A stretch of DNA of 64,000 bases from Acidimicrobiales bacterium (GCA_025463985.1 JAODBM010000128.1:62001-126000); one strand, 5' to 3'. Shown: positions 44,137 through 53,520, counted from the first letter of the stretch. Notes: a model not told the origin generated them from the letters alone. Made by a program: numbers and translations.

Positions 44137-44913
44137 ATGACCGAACCCGAGCTGGTCGAGGATCGGCAAGGAGCCGTCCAGATCCTGCGGTTGAACCGGC
44201 CGGCGGCCCGCAACGCGCTGACTCCTGGGCTGATCAGCGCACTCGGCTTCGCGTTTGAACGAGCCGAGCACGATCCGGAGATCCGCTGCGCCGTCCTCAC
44301 GGGAACCGGCGATCGAGCGTTCTGCGCGGGCATGGACCTGCGGGCGTTCGCCGACGGCGTGCGGCCGTCCGAGGAGGATCAGGCCGGCATGAAGGCGTTC
44401 GCCCGCTTCGCCCGCGGCCAGCTCACGATCCCGGTGGTCGGCGCCGCCAACGCCACTGCCGTCGCCGGGGGGTTCGAGCTGCTCCTCGGCTGTGACGTCG
44501 TGGTGGCCTCCGAGGCCGCGAACTTCGGTCTCCCGGAGGTGAAGCGGGGCCTGTTCGCCGCCGGTGGGGGTGTCTTCCTCAGCACCCGCATCCCGCGTGC
44601 CATCGCCATGGAGCTGACCCTGACCGGTGATTCCATCGGCGCCGCACGGGCGCTGGCGCTCGGACTGGTCAACGAGGTGGTTGCCCCCGAGCAGGTCCTG
44701 GATGCGGCCGTGCGGCTCGCCGAGCGGATCGCGCGCAACGGTCCGCTCGGCCTCTCGGCCACCAAGGCGCTGGCTCAGGCCGCGCGCGGCAACGACGACG
44801 AGGCCTGGAACCTCCTCGGCGAGTGGCAGGCGCGGGTGTTCGCGAGCGACGACGCCAAGGAAGGCGCCTCCGCCTTCGTCGAGAAGCGCGACCCCGTCTG
44901 GAGGGGCCGCTGA
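44137..44913 (+). CDS. enoyl-CoA hydratase with canonical Glu pair
   Basis: The 258-aa crotonase has DRAFCAGMDLRAF, ATAVAGGFELLLGCDVVVASE, the first Glu in GLPEVKRGLF and the second in AMELTLTGDSIG. Both positions of a true hydratase are filled, unlike the other two crotonases in the region. ATG 44137 has GAGGAG upstream and lies 20 bp after CaiB, so the two form an operon. It likely hydrates the double bond made by the ACADs. Confidence 0.9.
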   Translation: MTEPELVEDRQGAVQILRLNRPAARNALTPGLISALGFAFERAEHDPEIRCAVLTGTGDRAFCAGMDLRAFADGVRPSEEDQAGMKAFARFARGQLTIPVVGAANATAVAGGFELLLGCDVVVASEAANFGLPEVKRGLFAAGGGVFLSTRIPRAIAMELTLTGDSIGAARALALGLVNEVVAPEQVLDAAVRLAERIARNGPLGLSATKALAQAARGNDDEAWNLLGEWQARVFASDDAKEGASAFVEKRDPVWRGR

Positions 44914-44949
44914 TCCGAGGTCACCGATCGCCGCGGCCCCGTCGCGCGA

Positions 44950-47106
44950 TCAGCGGATCAGCGGATCACGGGGCAGCCCGAGGATCCGTTCGCCGATCTG
45001 GTTGCGCTTGATCTCCGACGTGCCGCCCGCGATCGACATGGCCCGGTGCATGAGCGCGAGCCGACCCGACAGCGCCCCAGCACCGTCGAGGAACGCCCCG
45101 TCGGGGCCCGCGAGCGCGGTGAGGATCGCGGCGGCCTCGTGGCCGTTCTCTGACAGGACCAGCTTGGTGACGTTGCCCTCGGGCCCGGGCCCGCCACCGG
45201 CCAACGCTCGCTGGATGCTGCGCAGGTTCAGGACGTCGACGGCCTGGGTGTTGGCGGTGTAGCGCCCCACCCGGGTCGGGCCGCCGGCCAGCCGCTCGGG
45301 GTGCGCGTCGAGCGCGTCGATGAGGAGCTCGGCCGGCAGCGCCATGCCGCCCTGTCCGCCGCCGATGCTCACGCTCTCGTTGCCGAGCGTGGCGCGGGCG
45401 ACGGTCCAGCCGCCGTCGACCGGCCCGACGACGTCGTCATCGGGGACGAACACGTCGTCGAAGAACACCTCGTTGAACTCCGACTCGCCCGTCGGCATCT
45501 TCAGGGGACGGGTCTCGACGCCGTCGGCGTGCATGTCGATGACCATCGTGGTGATGCCCTGGTGCTTCGGCGCATCCGGGTTCGTCCGCACCGTGGCCAG
45601 GCCGAAGCTGCTCACGTGCGCCCCGCTGGTCCACACCTTCTGACCGTTCACGAGCCAGCCGCCGTCGACCCGGGTGCCCTTCGCCTTCACGCCCGCGGCA
45701 TCGGACCCGGCATCGGGCTCGCTGAACAGCTGGCACCAGATCACGTCCTGGTCGAGCGCCGGGCGCACCCAGCGCGCCACCTGGTCGTCGGTGGCGTGCT
45801 GGATGAGCGTCAGGATCACCCAGCCGGTGATGCCGTAGGCCGGCCGGACGATGCCGGCCGCTGCGAGCTCTTGCTCGATCACGAGCTGTTCGATCGCACC
45901 CGCGGAACGCCCGAACGGCTTCGGCCAGTGCGGCAGCGCGTACCCGGACTCGATCAGCGTCCTTCTCCGGGCGTCGCCGTCGAGATCGCGCAGGCTCTCG
46001 ACGAACGCGCGGACGGTGTCGCGGATGGGCTGCGCCTCGGCCGGCAGGTCGACGATGCGCGAGCGCCGCACGCCCTGGCGGTGGAGGCGGGTGACGTCGA
46101 CGGCTGCGGCCTCGGCGTCGACGACCGACGCGATCGCCGTGGCCCTGCGGAGGTACAGGTGCGCGTCGTGCTCCCACGTGAAGCCGATGCCGCCGTGCAC
46201 CTGGATGTTGAGCTGCGCGTCGAGGTCGGCAGCGGGGACCGCCAGGGTTGCGGCCATGGCTGCCGCATACGAGAAGCGGTCGCCGCCGTCGGCCGCCGAC
46301 CTGGCCGCCTCCCAGACCAAGGACGTGGCCAGCTCGACCGCCACGAGCATGTTGGCGCAGTGGTGCTTGACCGCCTGGTACGTGCCGATCGGCCGGCCGA
46401 ACTGCTCGCGCGCCTTGGCGTACTCGGCGGCTCGCTCGGTGCACTCGCGGGCGACCCCGACCGCCTCGGCGGCCAGGATCGTGCGAGCGAGGTCGACGAA
46501 CCGCTGCTTGGCGCCCACCAGCAGCTCGGCGCTCGCCCCGTCGAGCACCACGCGAGCAGACCGGCGGGTCGGATCGAGGTTCGGCGGCACCTCGACGCTC
46601 GCGCCGCTGCCGCGCAGGTCGACGACGGCGACGTCGTCGCCCACGGGAACCAGCAGCACGTCGGCCAGGCCCCCGCTCATGACCGCACCCGCGCGTCCGT
46701 TCGCGGCGCCAGCGAGCACCTCGACGTCACCGCACACCGAGACCCCGGCGACGGTCGAGCCGTCGGCCAGGCCCGGCAGGAGGCGAGCCTGCTGCTCAGG
46801 CGACCCGGCGGCGGCGATCGTGGCGCTGGCGATCACGGTGGGGACGAACGGGCCCGGTGCGATGGCCCGGCCCAGCTCCTCGACCACGACCACGAGCTCG
46901 GGCAGGCCGAAGCCCGAGCCGCCGCGCTCCTCGGGGAGGTGCAGCCCGAGCCAGCCAAGGTTGGCCAGGTCGCCCCAGTAGCCGGGCAGGGTCTCGCCGT
47001 CTGCGTCGAGGAGGGCCCTGGCCGCGGCTCGAGATCGGTGCTTGTCGAGGAAATCCCTCACGGTGCTGCTCAAGGCGACGTGCTCTTCGCTGATGGCGAT
47101 CGACAT
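44950..47106 (-). CDS. fused double acyl-CoA dehydrogenase (FadE34-like)
   Basis: The 718-aa product carries two ACAD units. The N-half ends with IQVHGGIGFTWEHDAHLYLRR; the C-half has WCQLFSEPDAGSDAAGVKAKGTRVDGGWLVNGQKVWTSGA and SIAGGTSEIKRNQIGERILGLPRDP. Length and order match mycobacterial FadE34/ChsE3 (711 aa), which acts on the steroid side chain as a single-chain heterodimer. The ATG at 47106 lies 4 nt from motif site e; TACTGT ends 6 nt upstream, so the message may be leaderless. ATG 47106 was chosen because no upstream RBS fits the longer ORF. Confidence 0.88.
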   Translation of the reverse strand: MSIAISEEHVALSSTVRDFLDKHRSRAAARALLDADGETLPGYWGDLANLGWLGLHLPEERGGSGFGLPELVVVVEELGRAIAPGPFVPTVIASATIAAAGSPEQQARLLPGLADGSTVAGVSVCGDVEVLAGAANGRAGAVMSGGLADVLLVPVGDDVAVVDLRGSGASVEVPPNLDPTRRSARVVLDGASAELLVGAKQRFVDLARTILAAEAVGVARECTERAAEYAKAREQFGRPIGTYQAVKHHCANMLVAVELATSLVWEAARSAADGGDRFSYAAAMAATLAVPAADLDAQLNIQVHGGIGFTWEHDAHLYLRRATAIASVVDAEAAAVDVTRLHRQGVRRSRIVDLPAEAQPIRDTVRAFVESLRDLDGDARRRTLIESGYALPHWPKPFGRSAGAIEQLVIEQELAAAGIVRPAYGITGWVILTLIQHATDDQVARWVRPALDQDVIWCQLFSEPDAGSDAAGVKAKGTRVDGGWLVNGQKVWTSGAHVSSFGLATVRTNPDAPKHQGITTMVIDMHADGVETRPLKMPTGESEFNEVFFDDVFVPDDDVVGPVDGGWTVARATLGNESVSIGGGQGGMALPAELLIDALDAHPERLAGGPTRVGRYTANTQAVDVLNLRSIQRALAGGGPGPEGNVTKLVLSENGHEAAAILTALAGPDGAFLDGAGALSGRLALMHRAMSIAGGTSEIKRNQIGERILGLPRDPLIR

Positions 47107-47110
47107 ATGA

Positions 47111-47126
47111 AAACAGTACCCTCTAT
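47111..47126. promoter_or_regulatory. motif site e (reverse orientation), divergent promoter
   Basis: AAACAGTACCCTCTAT in the 52-bp gap between the double ACAD (minus) and the LLM oxidoreductase (plus). It lies 5 nt upstream of the minus-strand ATG and about 32 nt before the plus-strand ATG, and could serve both directions. Confidence 0.6.
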
Positions 47127-47158
47127 TTGACTGGTGAGAAATACGAGAAGGAGCGGTC

Positions 47159-48190
47159 ATGAAGCTAGGCGCCAGCGTGAGCATGCGCGACGATCCGGAC
47201 GCGTTCGGCCGGCACGCCAAGCAGCTGGAGGACGCAGGCGTCGAGCACCTCTGGACGGGCGAGGCCTATACCGCGGACGCCGTGTCGACCATGGGCTTCC
47301 TGGCGGCTGTGACGAGCCGGGCCACGATCGGGTCCAGCATCCTGCCGCTCTACTCCCGGACCCCGACGCTGCTCGCGATGACGGCCGTCGGGATCGACCG
47401 GCTGTCGCGCGGCCGCTTTATCCTCGGGCTCGGAGCGTCGGGACCGCAGGTGATCGAGGGCTTCCACGGCGTGCCCTATGACCGCCCGCTCGCCCGGACC
47501 CGCGAGATCATCGACATCTGCCGCGCGGTCTGGCGACGCGACCGCCTCGAGCACGACGGCGACAACTACCAGGTGCCGCTGGCCGAGGGGCAGGGCACCG
47601 GCTTGGGCAAGGCGCTGAAGATCGCCGATCACCCGGTGCGCGATCGCATCCCGATCTACGTCGCGTCGCTCGGTCCGAAGAACGTCCAGATGACCGCCGA
47701 GGTGGCGGAAGGGTGGCTGCCGCTGCACTTCTGGCCCGATCGGGCCGCCGACCTGTGGGGAGGCTCGCTCGCGGCCGGGCTCGCGCAGCGGGATCCAGCG
47801 CTCGGGCCGCTCGAGATCGTGGCCGGCGGCCCGCTGGCCATCGGCGACGACGTGGACCACCTTCGCGACAAGGCCCGGCCGATGCTCGCCCTGTACTACG
47901 GCGGCATGGGAGCGCGCCGCGAGAACTTCTACAACGAGGTGCTCAGGCGCTACGGGTTCGAGTCGGAGGCGGAGAAGATCCAGGATGCCTACCTCGGCGG
48001 CGACCGGAAAGGGGCGGCCGCGCTCGTGCCGAAGGAGCTGATCGACGGCATGTCGCTGGTCGGCGACCTGGGCTTCGTGAAGGACCGGATCGCGGCCTAC
48101 CGCGCCGCGGGGGTCACCGTGCTCAACATCGAGCCGATCGGTCCGAACAAGATGGCCGACGTCGAGACGTTGGCCAACCTGCTGGCCTGA
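47159..48190 (+). CDS. LLM-class F420-dependent oxidoreductase
   Basis: The 343-aa product has the TIM-barrel motifs MKLGASVSMRDDPDAFGRHAKQLEDAGVEHLWTGEAY, RLSRGRFILGLGASGPQVIEGFHG and IYVASLGPKNVQMTAEVAEGWL. These match the long-chain F420-dependent branch (glucose-6-phosphate dehydrogenase/mer-like). GAAGGAG lies ahead of ATG 47159. In this region it may carry out a hydride-transfer step such as reduction or oxidation of a CoA-thioester enone. It is convergent with, and only 12 bp from, an SDR gene. Confidence 0.88.
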   Translation: MKLGASVSMRDDPDAFGRHAKQLEDAGVEHLWTGEAYTADAVSTMGFLAAVTSRATIGSSILPLYSRTPTLLAMTAVGIDRLSRGRFILGLGASGPQVIEGFHGVPYDRPLARTREIIDICRAVWRRDRLEHDGDNYQVPLAEGQGTGLGKALKIADHPVRDRIPIYVASLGPKNVQMTAEVAEGWLPLHFWPDRAADLWGGSLAAGLAQRDPALGPLEIVAGGPLAIGDDVDHLRDKARPMLALYYGGMGARRENFYNEVLRRYGFESEAEKIQDAYLGGDRKGAAALVPKELIDGMSLVGDLGFVKDRIAAYRAAGVTVLNIEPIGPNKMADVETLANLLA

Positions 48191-48202
48191 TCGGCCGGGG
48201 TG

Positions 48203-48961
48203 CTACTTCGGGGCGAAGCGCTGACCACCGTCGAGTCGGATCGTCGAGCCGTTCAGCATCGGGTTCTCCACGATCGCTACCGCGAGGCGCCCGTACTCGT
48301 CGGGCCGGCCCATGCGCTTGGGGAACGCCGCATCCTTGGTGAGGACCTCGGCGAACTCGTCGGGGATGCCCTTGGTGATGCCGGTGCTGAACAGGCTCGG
48401 AGCGATCGCGAGGGCCCGGATCCCGAGGTTGCCCAGGTCGCGGGCCATGGTGAGCATCATCCCGGCGATGGCGGCCTTGGCCGCCGAGTACGCCACCTGG
48501 CCGATCTGGCCCTCGTACGCCGCGATCGACGAGGTGTTGATGATCACGCCGCGCTCCCCGTCCTCGGGCTCGTTCGTCGACATGTGGAACGCCTGCAGGC
48601 GATTGAGGTTGAACGTGGCGATCAGGTTCAGCTCGATCACGCCGCGGAAGGCGTCCAGCGGGTGCGGTCCGTCTTTTCCGAGGGTGCGCGCCGCAACGCC
48701 GCCGCCGGCGGTGTTGATCGCGATGTGCAGGCCGCCCAGCGCCTCGACCGCATCGGAGAGGGCCCGCTCGGTGTTGTCGGCGTCGGTGACGTCGACCGGG
48801 TGGAACGACCCGCCCAGCTCCTTGGCCACCTCCGCGCCGGCGGAGGTGGGCAGGTCGAGGATGGCGACCGAAGCGCCTTTGCGCCGGAGCTGCTCGGCCG
48901 ACGCCCGGGCCATGCCTGAGGCGCCGCCCACGATGATTGCTTTCTTGCCGTCGATCTCCAC
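48203..48961 (-). CDS. SDR, 3-hydroxyacyl-CoA dehydrogenase type II-like
   Basis: The 252-aa SDR has VGGASGMARASAEQL (cofactor motif, with Ala in the last Gly position), NTAGGG, a catalytic Ser in NTSSIAAYEG and YSAAKAAIAG. The size and pattern fit beta-hydroxyacyl-CoA dehydrogenases of the 17-beta-HSD10 type. It diverges from a crotonase across motif site f. It probably oxidises the hydroxyacyl-CoA produced by hydration. Confidence 0.87.
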   Translation of the reverse strand: MEIDGKKAIIVGGASGMARASAEQLRRKGASVAILDLPTSAGAEVAKELGGSFHPVDVTDADNTERALSDAVEALGGLHIAINTAGGGVAARTLGKDGPHPLDAFRGVIELNLIATFNLNRLQAFHMSTNEPEDGERGVIINTSSIAAYEGQIGQVAYSAAKAAIAGMMLTMARDLGNLGIRALAIAPSLFSTGITKGIPDEFAEVLTKDAAFPKRMGRPDEYGRLAVAIVENPMLNGSTIRLDGGQRFAPK

Positions 48962-49047
48962 GTCGCTTCCTCTCTTCGGCCAGGCTGTGCCGCCGGGCAG
49001 TCTCCTCGATCAGGCCGCTCGACACGACCAGACCCGCTGGGCCCTGA

Positions 49048-49063
49048 AAAGAGGATACCCTAA
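49048..49063. promoter_or_regulatory. motif site f (AAAGAGGATACCCTAA)
   Basis: In the 178-bp divergent gap between the SDR and a crotonase. TATCCT reads toward the SDR and TACCCT toward the crotonase. Leaders of about 70-85 nt would follow on both sides. Confidence 0.6.
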
Positions 49064-49139
49064 AGGCAGGACCCGTCCGGCGAACGAAGGTCGCAACCGC
49101 CCCGGACCATCAGCGGGGCCCGCGCGCAGGGAGGCAGCC

Positions 49140-49913
49140 GTGGAGCTCGAAACCATCACGTTCGAGGTCGAGGGGCACGTGGCCACGATCACCTTGGACC
49201 GGCCCGACGTGCTCAACTCGTTCAACGATGCGATGGCCAGGGAGCTGACCGACGCCTGGCAGACCGTGCGGGACACCGACGACATCCACGTGGTGGTGCT
49301 GCAGGCCAACGGTGACCGGGCGTTCTCCACCGGTGTCGACGTCAAGGGCGGCGGCACCTGGTTCCAGAGCGAGAACATCTGGAACAGCTTCGATCCCGGG
49401 CTCACGCTGTCGCCCAAGATCCATCACCGGGTCTGGAAGCCGGTGGTGACCGCCGTGCACGGGCTGTGTGCCGGTGGCGCCCAGTACTTCCTGAACGAGT
49501 CCGACATCATCATCTGCTCCGATGACGCCGTGTTCTTCGATCCGCACGCCAACGTCGGCATCGTGTCCGCGCTCGAACCGATCGGGATGCTGCACCGCGG
49601 CGTGCCCCTGGGTGACGTGCTGCGGTGGGCGCTGATGGGCAACGAGGAACGCATCACCGCCGACACGGCACTTCGCTTGGGACTCGTCACCGAGGTCGTG
49701 GCACGCGATCACCTGCGCTCCCGAGCCCGGGCGATCGCCGATTCGATCGCCAGGCGGAACCCGCGGGCCGTGCAGGGCACCGTGCGCGCGATCTGGGAAT
49801 CGCTCGACATGAACCGCACCACGGCCATCCAGAACGGGCTGGCGTACACCCACATCGGCAACCACCCCCGCGAGGTGCCGACGGGACCCAAGCAGCCGAC
49901 GCGCTTCCGCTGA
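49140..49913 (+). CDS. enoyl-CoA hydratase/isomerase-family protein (lacks canonical Glu pair)
   Basis: The 257-aa crotonase has DRAFSTGVDVKGGG and VHGLCAGGAQYFLNESDIIICSDDAVFFDPHANVGI. The two catalytic Glu positions seen in 44137-44913 are not filled (DPHANVGIVSALEP and PLGDVLRWALMG), so this may act as an isomerase, hydrolase or retro-Claisen enzyme. GTG 49140 has GGGAGG 9 nt upstream. It is monocistronic and convergent with the P450 gene. Confidence 0.82.
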   Translation: MELETITFEVEGHVATITLDRPDVLNSFNDAMARELTDAWQTVRDTDDIHVVVLQANGDRAFSTGVDVKGGGTWFQSENIWNSFDPGLTLSPKIHHRVWKPVVTAVHGLCAGGAQYFLNESDIIICSDDAVFFDPHANVGIVSALEPIGMLHRGVPLGDVLRWALMGNEERITADTALRLGLVTEVVARDHLRSRARAIADSIARRNPRAVQGTVRAIWESLDMNRTTAIQNGLAYTHIGNHPREVPTGPKQPTRFR

Positions 49914-49934
49914 AGCGAGCCGAGTCGACCGACG

Positions 49935-51146
49935 TCAGTCCCAGACCAGCGGCACGTGATCGGGTCCGGCCACGGGGCCGACGTGCTCGTGGATCGTGGC
50001 GGCCTCGGCCAGGCGGTAGTGGGGGATGCGGGCGTGCCACTCCTCCATCGCCACCCGCAGCTCGAGGCGGGCGAGGTGGGCGCCTACGCAGCGGTGCGGC
50101 CCGCCGCCGAACGCGAGGTGCCGGTTCGGCTTGCGGTCGGCGACCAGCTCGCCGGCCCGTTCGAACTGGGCGGGGTCGCGGCCGGCGGCCGCCGTCGGGA
50201 GCACGACGCGATCGCCGGCCTTCATCGGACAGCCGGCGTACTCGACGTCCCGGGTGACCACCCGGACGGTCGTGGCGATCGAGTAGAGGCGCATGAGCTC
50301 CTCGATCGCGACGGGCCAGTCCCCGGGGTCGTCGAGGAGGGCCTGCCGCTGGTCCGGGTGCTCCGCGAGGTGCCAGAACGAGTAGGCGAGGACGTTGGCC
50401 ACGGTGTCGAGCCCGGCGAGGTAGAGCAGGAACGTCATGGCGTACAGCTCGAGCTCGCCGATCGGCTCGCCGTCGACCTCGGCGGCGAGGAGCTGGCTGA
50501 GAAGGTCGTCGCGCGGCTCGGCTCGGCGGGCCTCCAGGCCGGCGGCGAGGTGTCCCACGATCTCGATGGCCGCTCCACCGCGGATGGCCTGGTCGGGATC
50601 GTCGTCGTTCGTCGTGTGCAGCACGGCCTGCGCGAGGGCGACGAACGTGTCGACCTGGTCGCTGGGCAGGCCCATCAGCTTGAGGAAGACCGTGGTGGGG
50701 AAGCGAAGGCCGAAGTCGCGCAGCACGTCGCAGCCGCCGCGGGCCACCAGGTCGTCGATCAACGAGGCGCACAGGGCGCGGACCTCATCCTCCATCTTGA
50801 GCACGTTTCCGGGCGAGAGGGGCCGGCTCAGGAGCTGGCGGTACGTGCCGTGCTCCGGTGGATCGAGCTCCTCGGGGATCAGCTGCTGGCTCGACGCGCC
50901 CAGGTACTGCACCGAGCTGCTCGAGAACAGGCCCGGATCCTGCAGCGCATCATGGATGTCGTCGAACCGGAGGAGGTACCAGAGGTCGTAGCCGAGCCCT
51001 TCCGCGATGTCGCTGCGAAACGCCCGCGTCTCGGCTTGGAGGCGGGTCCACTCGGCGAAGTGGCCGGCCACGAGGGCCGGGTCCGTGCTGTGGTCGAAGC
51101 CCGACCGGAGCGGCACCGAACTGGCCTGTGGCGGGGTGGAGGTCAC
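49935..51146 (-). CDS. cytochrome P450
   Basis: The 403-aa bacterial P450 has the I-helix AGLDT, the K-helix EELMR and the heme-binding FGGGPHRCVG with Cys353. No redox partner is seen nearby. It overlaps the SDR stop (GTGA) and lies in an operon with SDR and ALDH. That order suggests hydroxylation of a methyl group followed by oxidation of the alcohol to aldehyde (SDR) and acid (ALDH), after which the ligase at 60.5 kb could make the CoA ester. Confidence 0.92.
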   Translation of the reverse strand: MTSTPPQASSVPLRSGFDHSTDPALVAGHFAEWTRLQAETRAFRSDIAEGLGYDLWYLLRFDDIHDALQDPGLFSSSSVQYLGASSQQLIPEELDPPEHGTYRQLLSRPLSPGNVLKMEDEVRALCASLIDDLVARGGCDVLRDFGLRFPTTVFLKLMGLPSDQVDTFVALAQAVLHTTNDDDPDQAIRGGAAIEIVGHLAAGLEARRAEPRDDLLSQLLAAEVDGEPIGELELYAMTFLLYLAGLDTVANVLAYSFWHLAEHPDQRQALLDDPGDWPVAIEELMRLYSIATTVRVVTRDVEYAGCPMKAGDRVVLPTAAAGRDPAQFERAGELVADRKPNRHLAFGGGPHRCVGAHLARLELRVAMEEWHARIPHYRLAEAATIHEHVGPVAGPDHVPLVWD

Positions 51147-51913
51147 GGGCGCATGACGAAGCCGCCGTCGACGTTGAGCACCTGGCCGGTGATCCAGCTG
51201 CCGGCATCCGAGCAGAACAGCAGCAGCGCGCCGCACAGCTCGCTCGGCTGGCCGACGGCCCGCGTGGCCGCCCGAGCCTCGAGCATCGCCAGGTACGGCG
51301 AGCCCTCCGGCGTGAGCGACTTGCCGGCCTCGCTCGCCACGATCCCCGGCGCGATGCAGTTGACGGTGATGCCGGCCGGCCCGAGCTCGCGGGCCAGCGT
51401 GGTCGTCAGCCCGACCACGGCGATCTTGGTGATGCCGTAGACGGACTCGGCCGGGAACGCCCCCGCCGACGCCTGGTTCACGATCCGGCCGCCGCCACGG
51501 GCCTGCATCGACGGGGCCACGGCCTTGGCGCACTGCCACGCGCCGGTCACGTTGACCGCGAACGCCCGATCCCAGGCGGCGCGCTCGTACTGCATGGCCG
51601 GGGTCATCACGATCTGGGCCATGAGCGCGGCGTTGTTCACGAGGATGTCGATCCCGCCGAACCGCTCGGTCGCGGCCGCGACCATGGCGGCCACCGACGC
51701 CTCGTCGGAGATGTCGACGGCGACAGACAGCGCGTCGCCGCCGTTCTCCTCGATGGCGTGGGCGATCGACTTGGCCCCGCCGTCGTTGATGTCGGCGCAG
51801 ACGACGGCCGCACCGGCATCCGCCAGGGCGTGGGCGTAGGTCTCGCCGATGCCCCCCGGCGCGGTGCCCGTGACGATGGCGACCTTGCCGTCGAGCGACA
51901 TGTGGTTGGACAT
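51143..51913 (-). CDS. short-chain dehydrogenase/reductase (SDR) in P450 operon
   Basis: The 256-aa SDR has TGTAPGGIG (cofactor motif with one extra residue), NNAALM, a catalytic Ser in NQASAGAF and YGITK. It ends GQVLNVDGGFVMRP. ATG 51913 was used; an ATG at 51901 is also plausible (MSLDG). It lies 33 bp after ALDH and 4 bp overlaps the P450. Probably the alcohol dehydrogenase of the oxidation series; alternatively a ketoreductase. Confidence 0.88.
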   Translation of the reverse strand: MSNHMSLDGKVAIVTGTAPGGIGETYAHALADAGAAVVCADINDGGAKSIAHAIEENGGDALSVAVDISDEASVAAMVAAATERFGGIDILVNNAALMAQIVMTPAMQYERAAWDRAFAVNVTGAWQCAKAVAPSMQARGGGRIVNQASAGAFPAESVYGITKIAVVGLTTTLARELGPAGITVNCIAPGIVASEAGKSLTPEGSPYLAMLEARAATRAVGQPSELCGALLLFCSDAGSWITGQVLNVDGGFVMRP

Positions 51914-51946
51914 GGGTTCCCCCTGCTTGGGTCTCGTGGGCGGGTG

Positions 51947-53416
51947 TCAGTCGCCGGCGATGAAGACGTTCTTGATCTGCAGGAACTCGTCGAGACCGGC
52001 CCGACCGCCCTCACGGCCGAAGCCGCTCTGCTTGTAGCCCCCGAACGGAGCGGTCGCCGGCAACGCCTCGAAGCCGTTGACGTACACCGAGCCAGCCTCG
52101 AGGCGGGCGGCCACGCGGTGGGCACGCGCCACGTCGCGGGTCTGGACGTACGCCGCGAGGCCGTAGGTGGTGTCGTTCGCGATCCGGATGGCCTCGTCCT
52201 CGTCGTCGAACGGAGTGACCACCAGGACCGGGCCGAAGACCTCTTCCTGTGCGATGCGGCTGGCGTTGTCGACGTCGACGATCAGCGTCGGCGTCACGTA
52301 GAACCCGCCGGCCAGAGCGCCCTCAGCGCGCGTGCCGCCGGTGACGACACGGCCGGCGCCCGTCGTGCGGGCCTCGTCGACCATGCCGAGGATCCGCTGG
52401 CAGGCTCCCGCCGACACGACGGGACCCACGACCGTGGTGGGGTCCATCGGGTTGCCGACGGGCAACGACGAGACGAGGGCCTCGAGCTTGACCACCAGTT
52501 CGTCGTAGACGTCGCGGTGCACGAGCGTGCGGGTGGGCAGTGCGCAGCCCTGCCCCGACATGAGGCCCACCGTCATGAAGACGCAGAACATGGCGACGGC
52601 GTCGAGGTCAGCGTCCGGGAAGACGAGGTTGGCCGACTTGCCCCCGAGCTCGAGGGCCACGGGCGTGACGGTGTGTCGGGCGGCTTCGAGGATGGCCTTT
52701 GCCGTCGGGAGGCCACCGGTGAAGGAGATCTTCGCCACATCAGGGTGGCGAACCAGGCGGTCGCCCGCTTCGGGCCCGCCGGGCAGCACGTTGAGCACGC
52801 CGGGCGGCACGCCGGCGTCGGCCAGCAGCTGGGTGAAGCGATCGATCGCGAACGGCGCCAGCTCCGGCGACTTCAGCACGACCGTGTTGCCCGCCGCCAA
52901 GGCCGGCGCCACCTTCATGCCGACCGAGATCAACGGCCCGTTCCACGTGATGATGATCCCGACGACGCCGTACGGCTCGCATCGCGTGTAGTCGAAGCCG
53001 TTCCCCGACACCTGCGGCACCGAGCCTTCGATCTTGTCGGTCCAGCCGGCGTAGTAGCCGAACCACTGGGCCGCAACGGCCGGTCCGCCCTGGGCCAGGT
53101 TCACCGCCGTCCCGCCTTCGGCGGCGGCGATGGCTGCGAGCTCTGCGGCGTGCTCTTCGAGGACGGCCTCCATCCGGAGAAGAACCCGTCGACGCTCCGT
53201 GGGGGCCATGTCGCGCCAAGCGGGGAGCGCAGCGCGGGCCGCGGCGACCGCCGCGTCGACCTCGTCGGTGCCCGCGAGGTGCACGATGCCCTGCGCCGTG
53301 CCGTCGGCCGGGTTGACCTTGGTCATCGTGCCGACCGACGTCTTGTCGATCCAGCTGCCGTCGATGAAGAGCCGCGCCTCACCCAGGTCGGACTGGTCGA
53401 TCGTCTGCGTGCTCAT
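51947..53416 (-). CDS. NAD(P)-dependent aldehyde dehydrogenase
   Basis: The 489-aa product has the ALDH signatures: WNGPLISVGMKVAPALAAGNTVVLK, general-base Glu in LELGGKSA and nucleophile Cys in SGQGCALPTRTLV. The size is standard for non-acylating ALDHs. It is the first gene of the operon with SDR and P450, and faces the TetR gene across 167 bp that contain two inverted repeats. It should oxidise the aldehyde made by the P450/SDR pair. Confidence 0.9.
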   Translation of the reverse strand: MSTQTIDQSDLGEARLFIDGSWIDKTSVGTMTKVNPADGTAQGIVHLAGTDEVDAAVAAARAALPAWRDMAPTERRRVLLRMEAVLEEHAAELAAIAAAEGGTAVNLAQGGPAVAAQWFGYYAGWTDKIEGSVPQVSGNGFDYTRCEPYGVVGIIITWNGPLISVGMKVAPALAAGNTVVLKSPELAPFAIDRFTQLLADAGVPPGVLNVLPGGPEAGDRLVRHPDVAKISFTGGLPTAKAILEAARHTVTPVALELGGKSANLVFPDADLDAVAMFCVFMTVGLMSGQGCALPTRTLVHRDVYDELVVKLEALVSSLPVGNPMDPTTVVGPVVSAGACQRILGMVDEARTTGAGRVVTGGTRAEGALAGGFYVTPTLIVDVDNASRIAQEEVFGPVLVVTPFDDEDEAIRIANDTTYGLAAYVQTRDVARAHRVAARLEAGSVYVNGFEALPATAPFGGYKQSGFGREGGRAGLDEFLQIKNVFIAGD

Positions 53417-53505
53417 CGTGGCCCCTTGTCGCGCGCCGTGGCGCCGCTACCGCTGGCGGTCCAGCGAGCGCCGATCGTTCGGCTTCTAACAGTGTCCTGA
53501 ATTCG

Positions 53506-53520
53506 CTTGCCTTCGGCAAG
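53506..53520. promoter_or_regulatory. inverted repeat upstream of TetR (CTTGCC-TTC-GGCAAG)
   Basis: Perfect 6-bp arms with 3-nt spacer, in the divergent promoter region between the P450/ALDH operon and TetR. Candidate binding site or promoter element. Confidence 0.5.

Noticed and set aside
44950-44975. Three GATCAGCG-like direct repeats
   Set aside because: They are codons at the C-terminus of the double ACAD and overlap its stop; too short for an att site or CRISPR.
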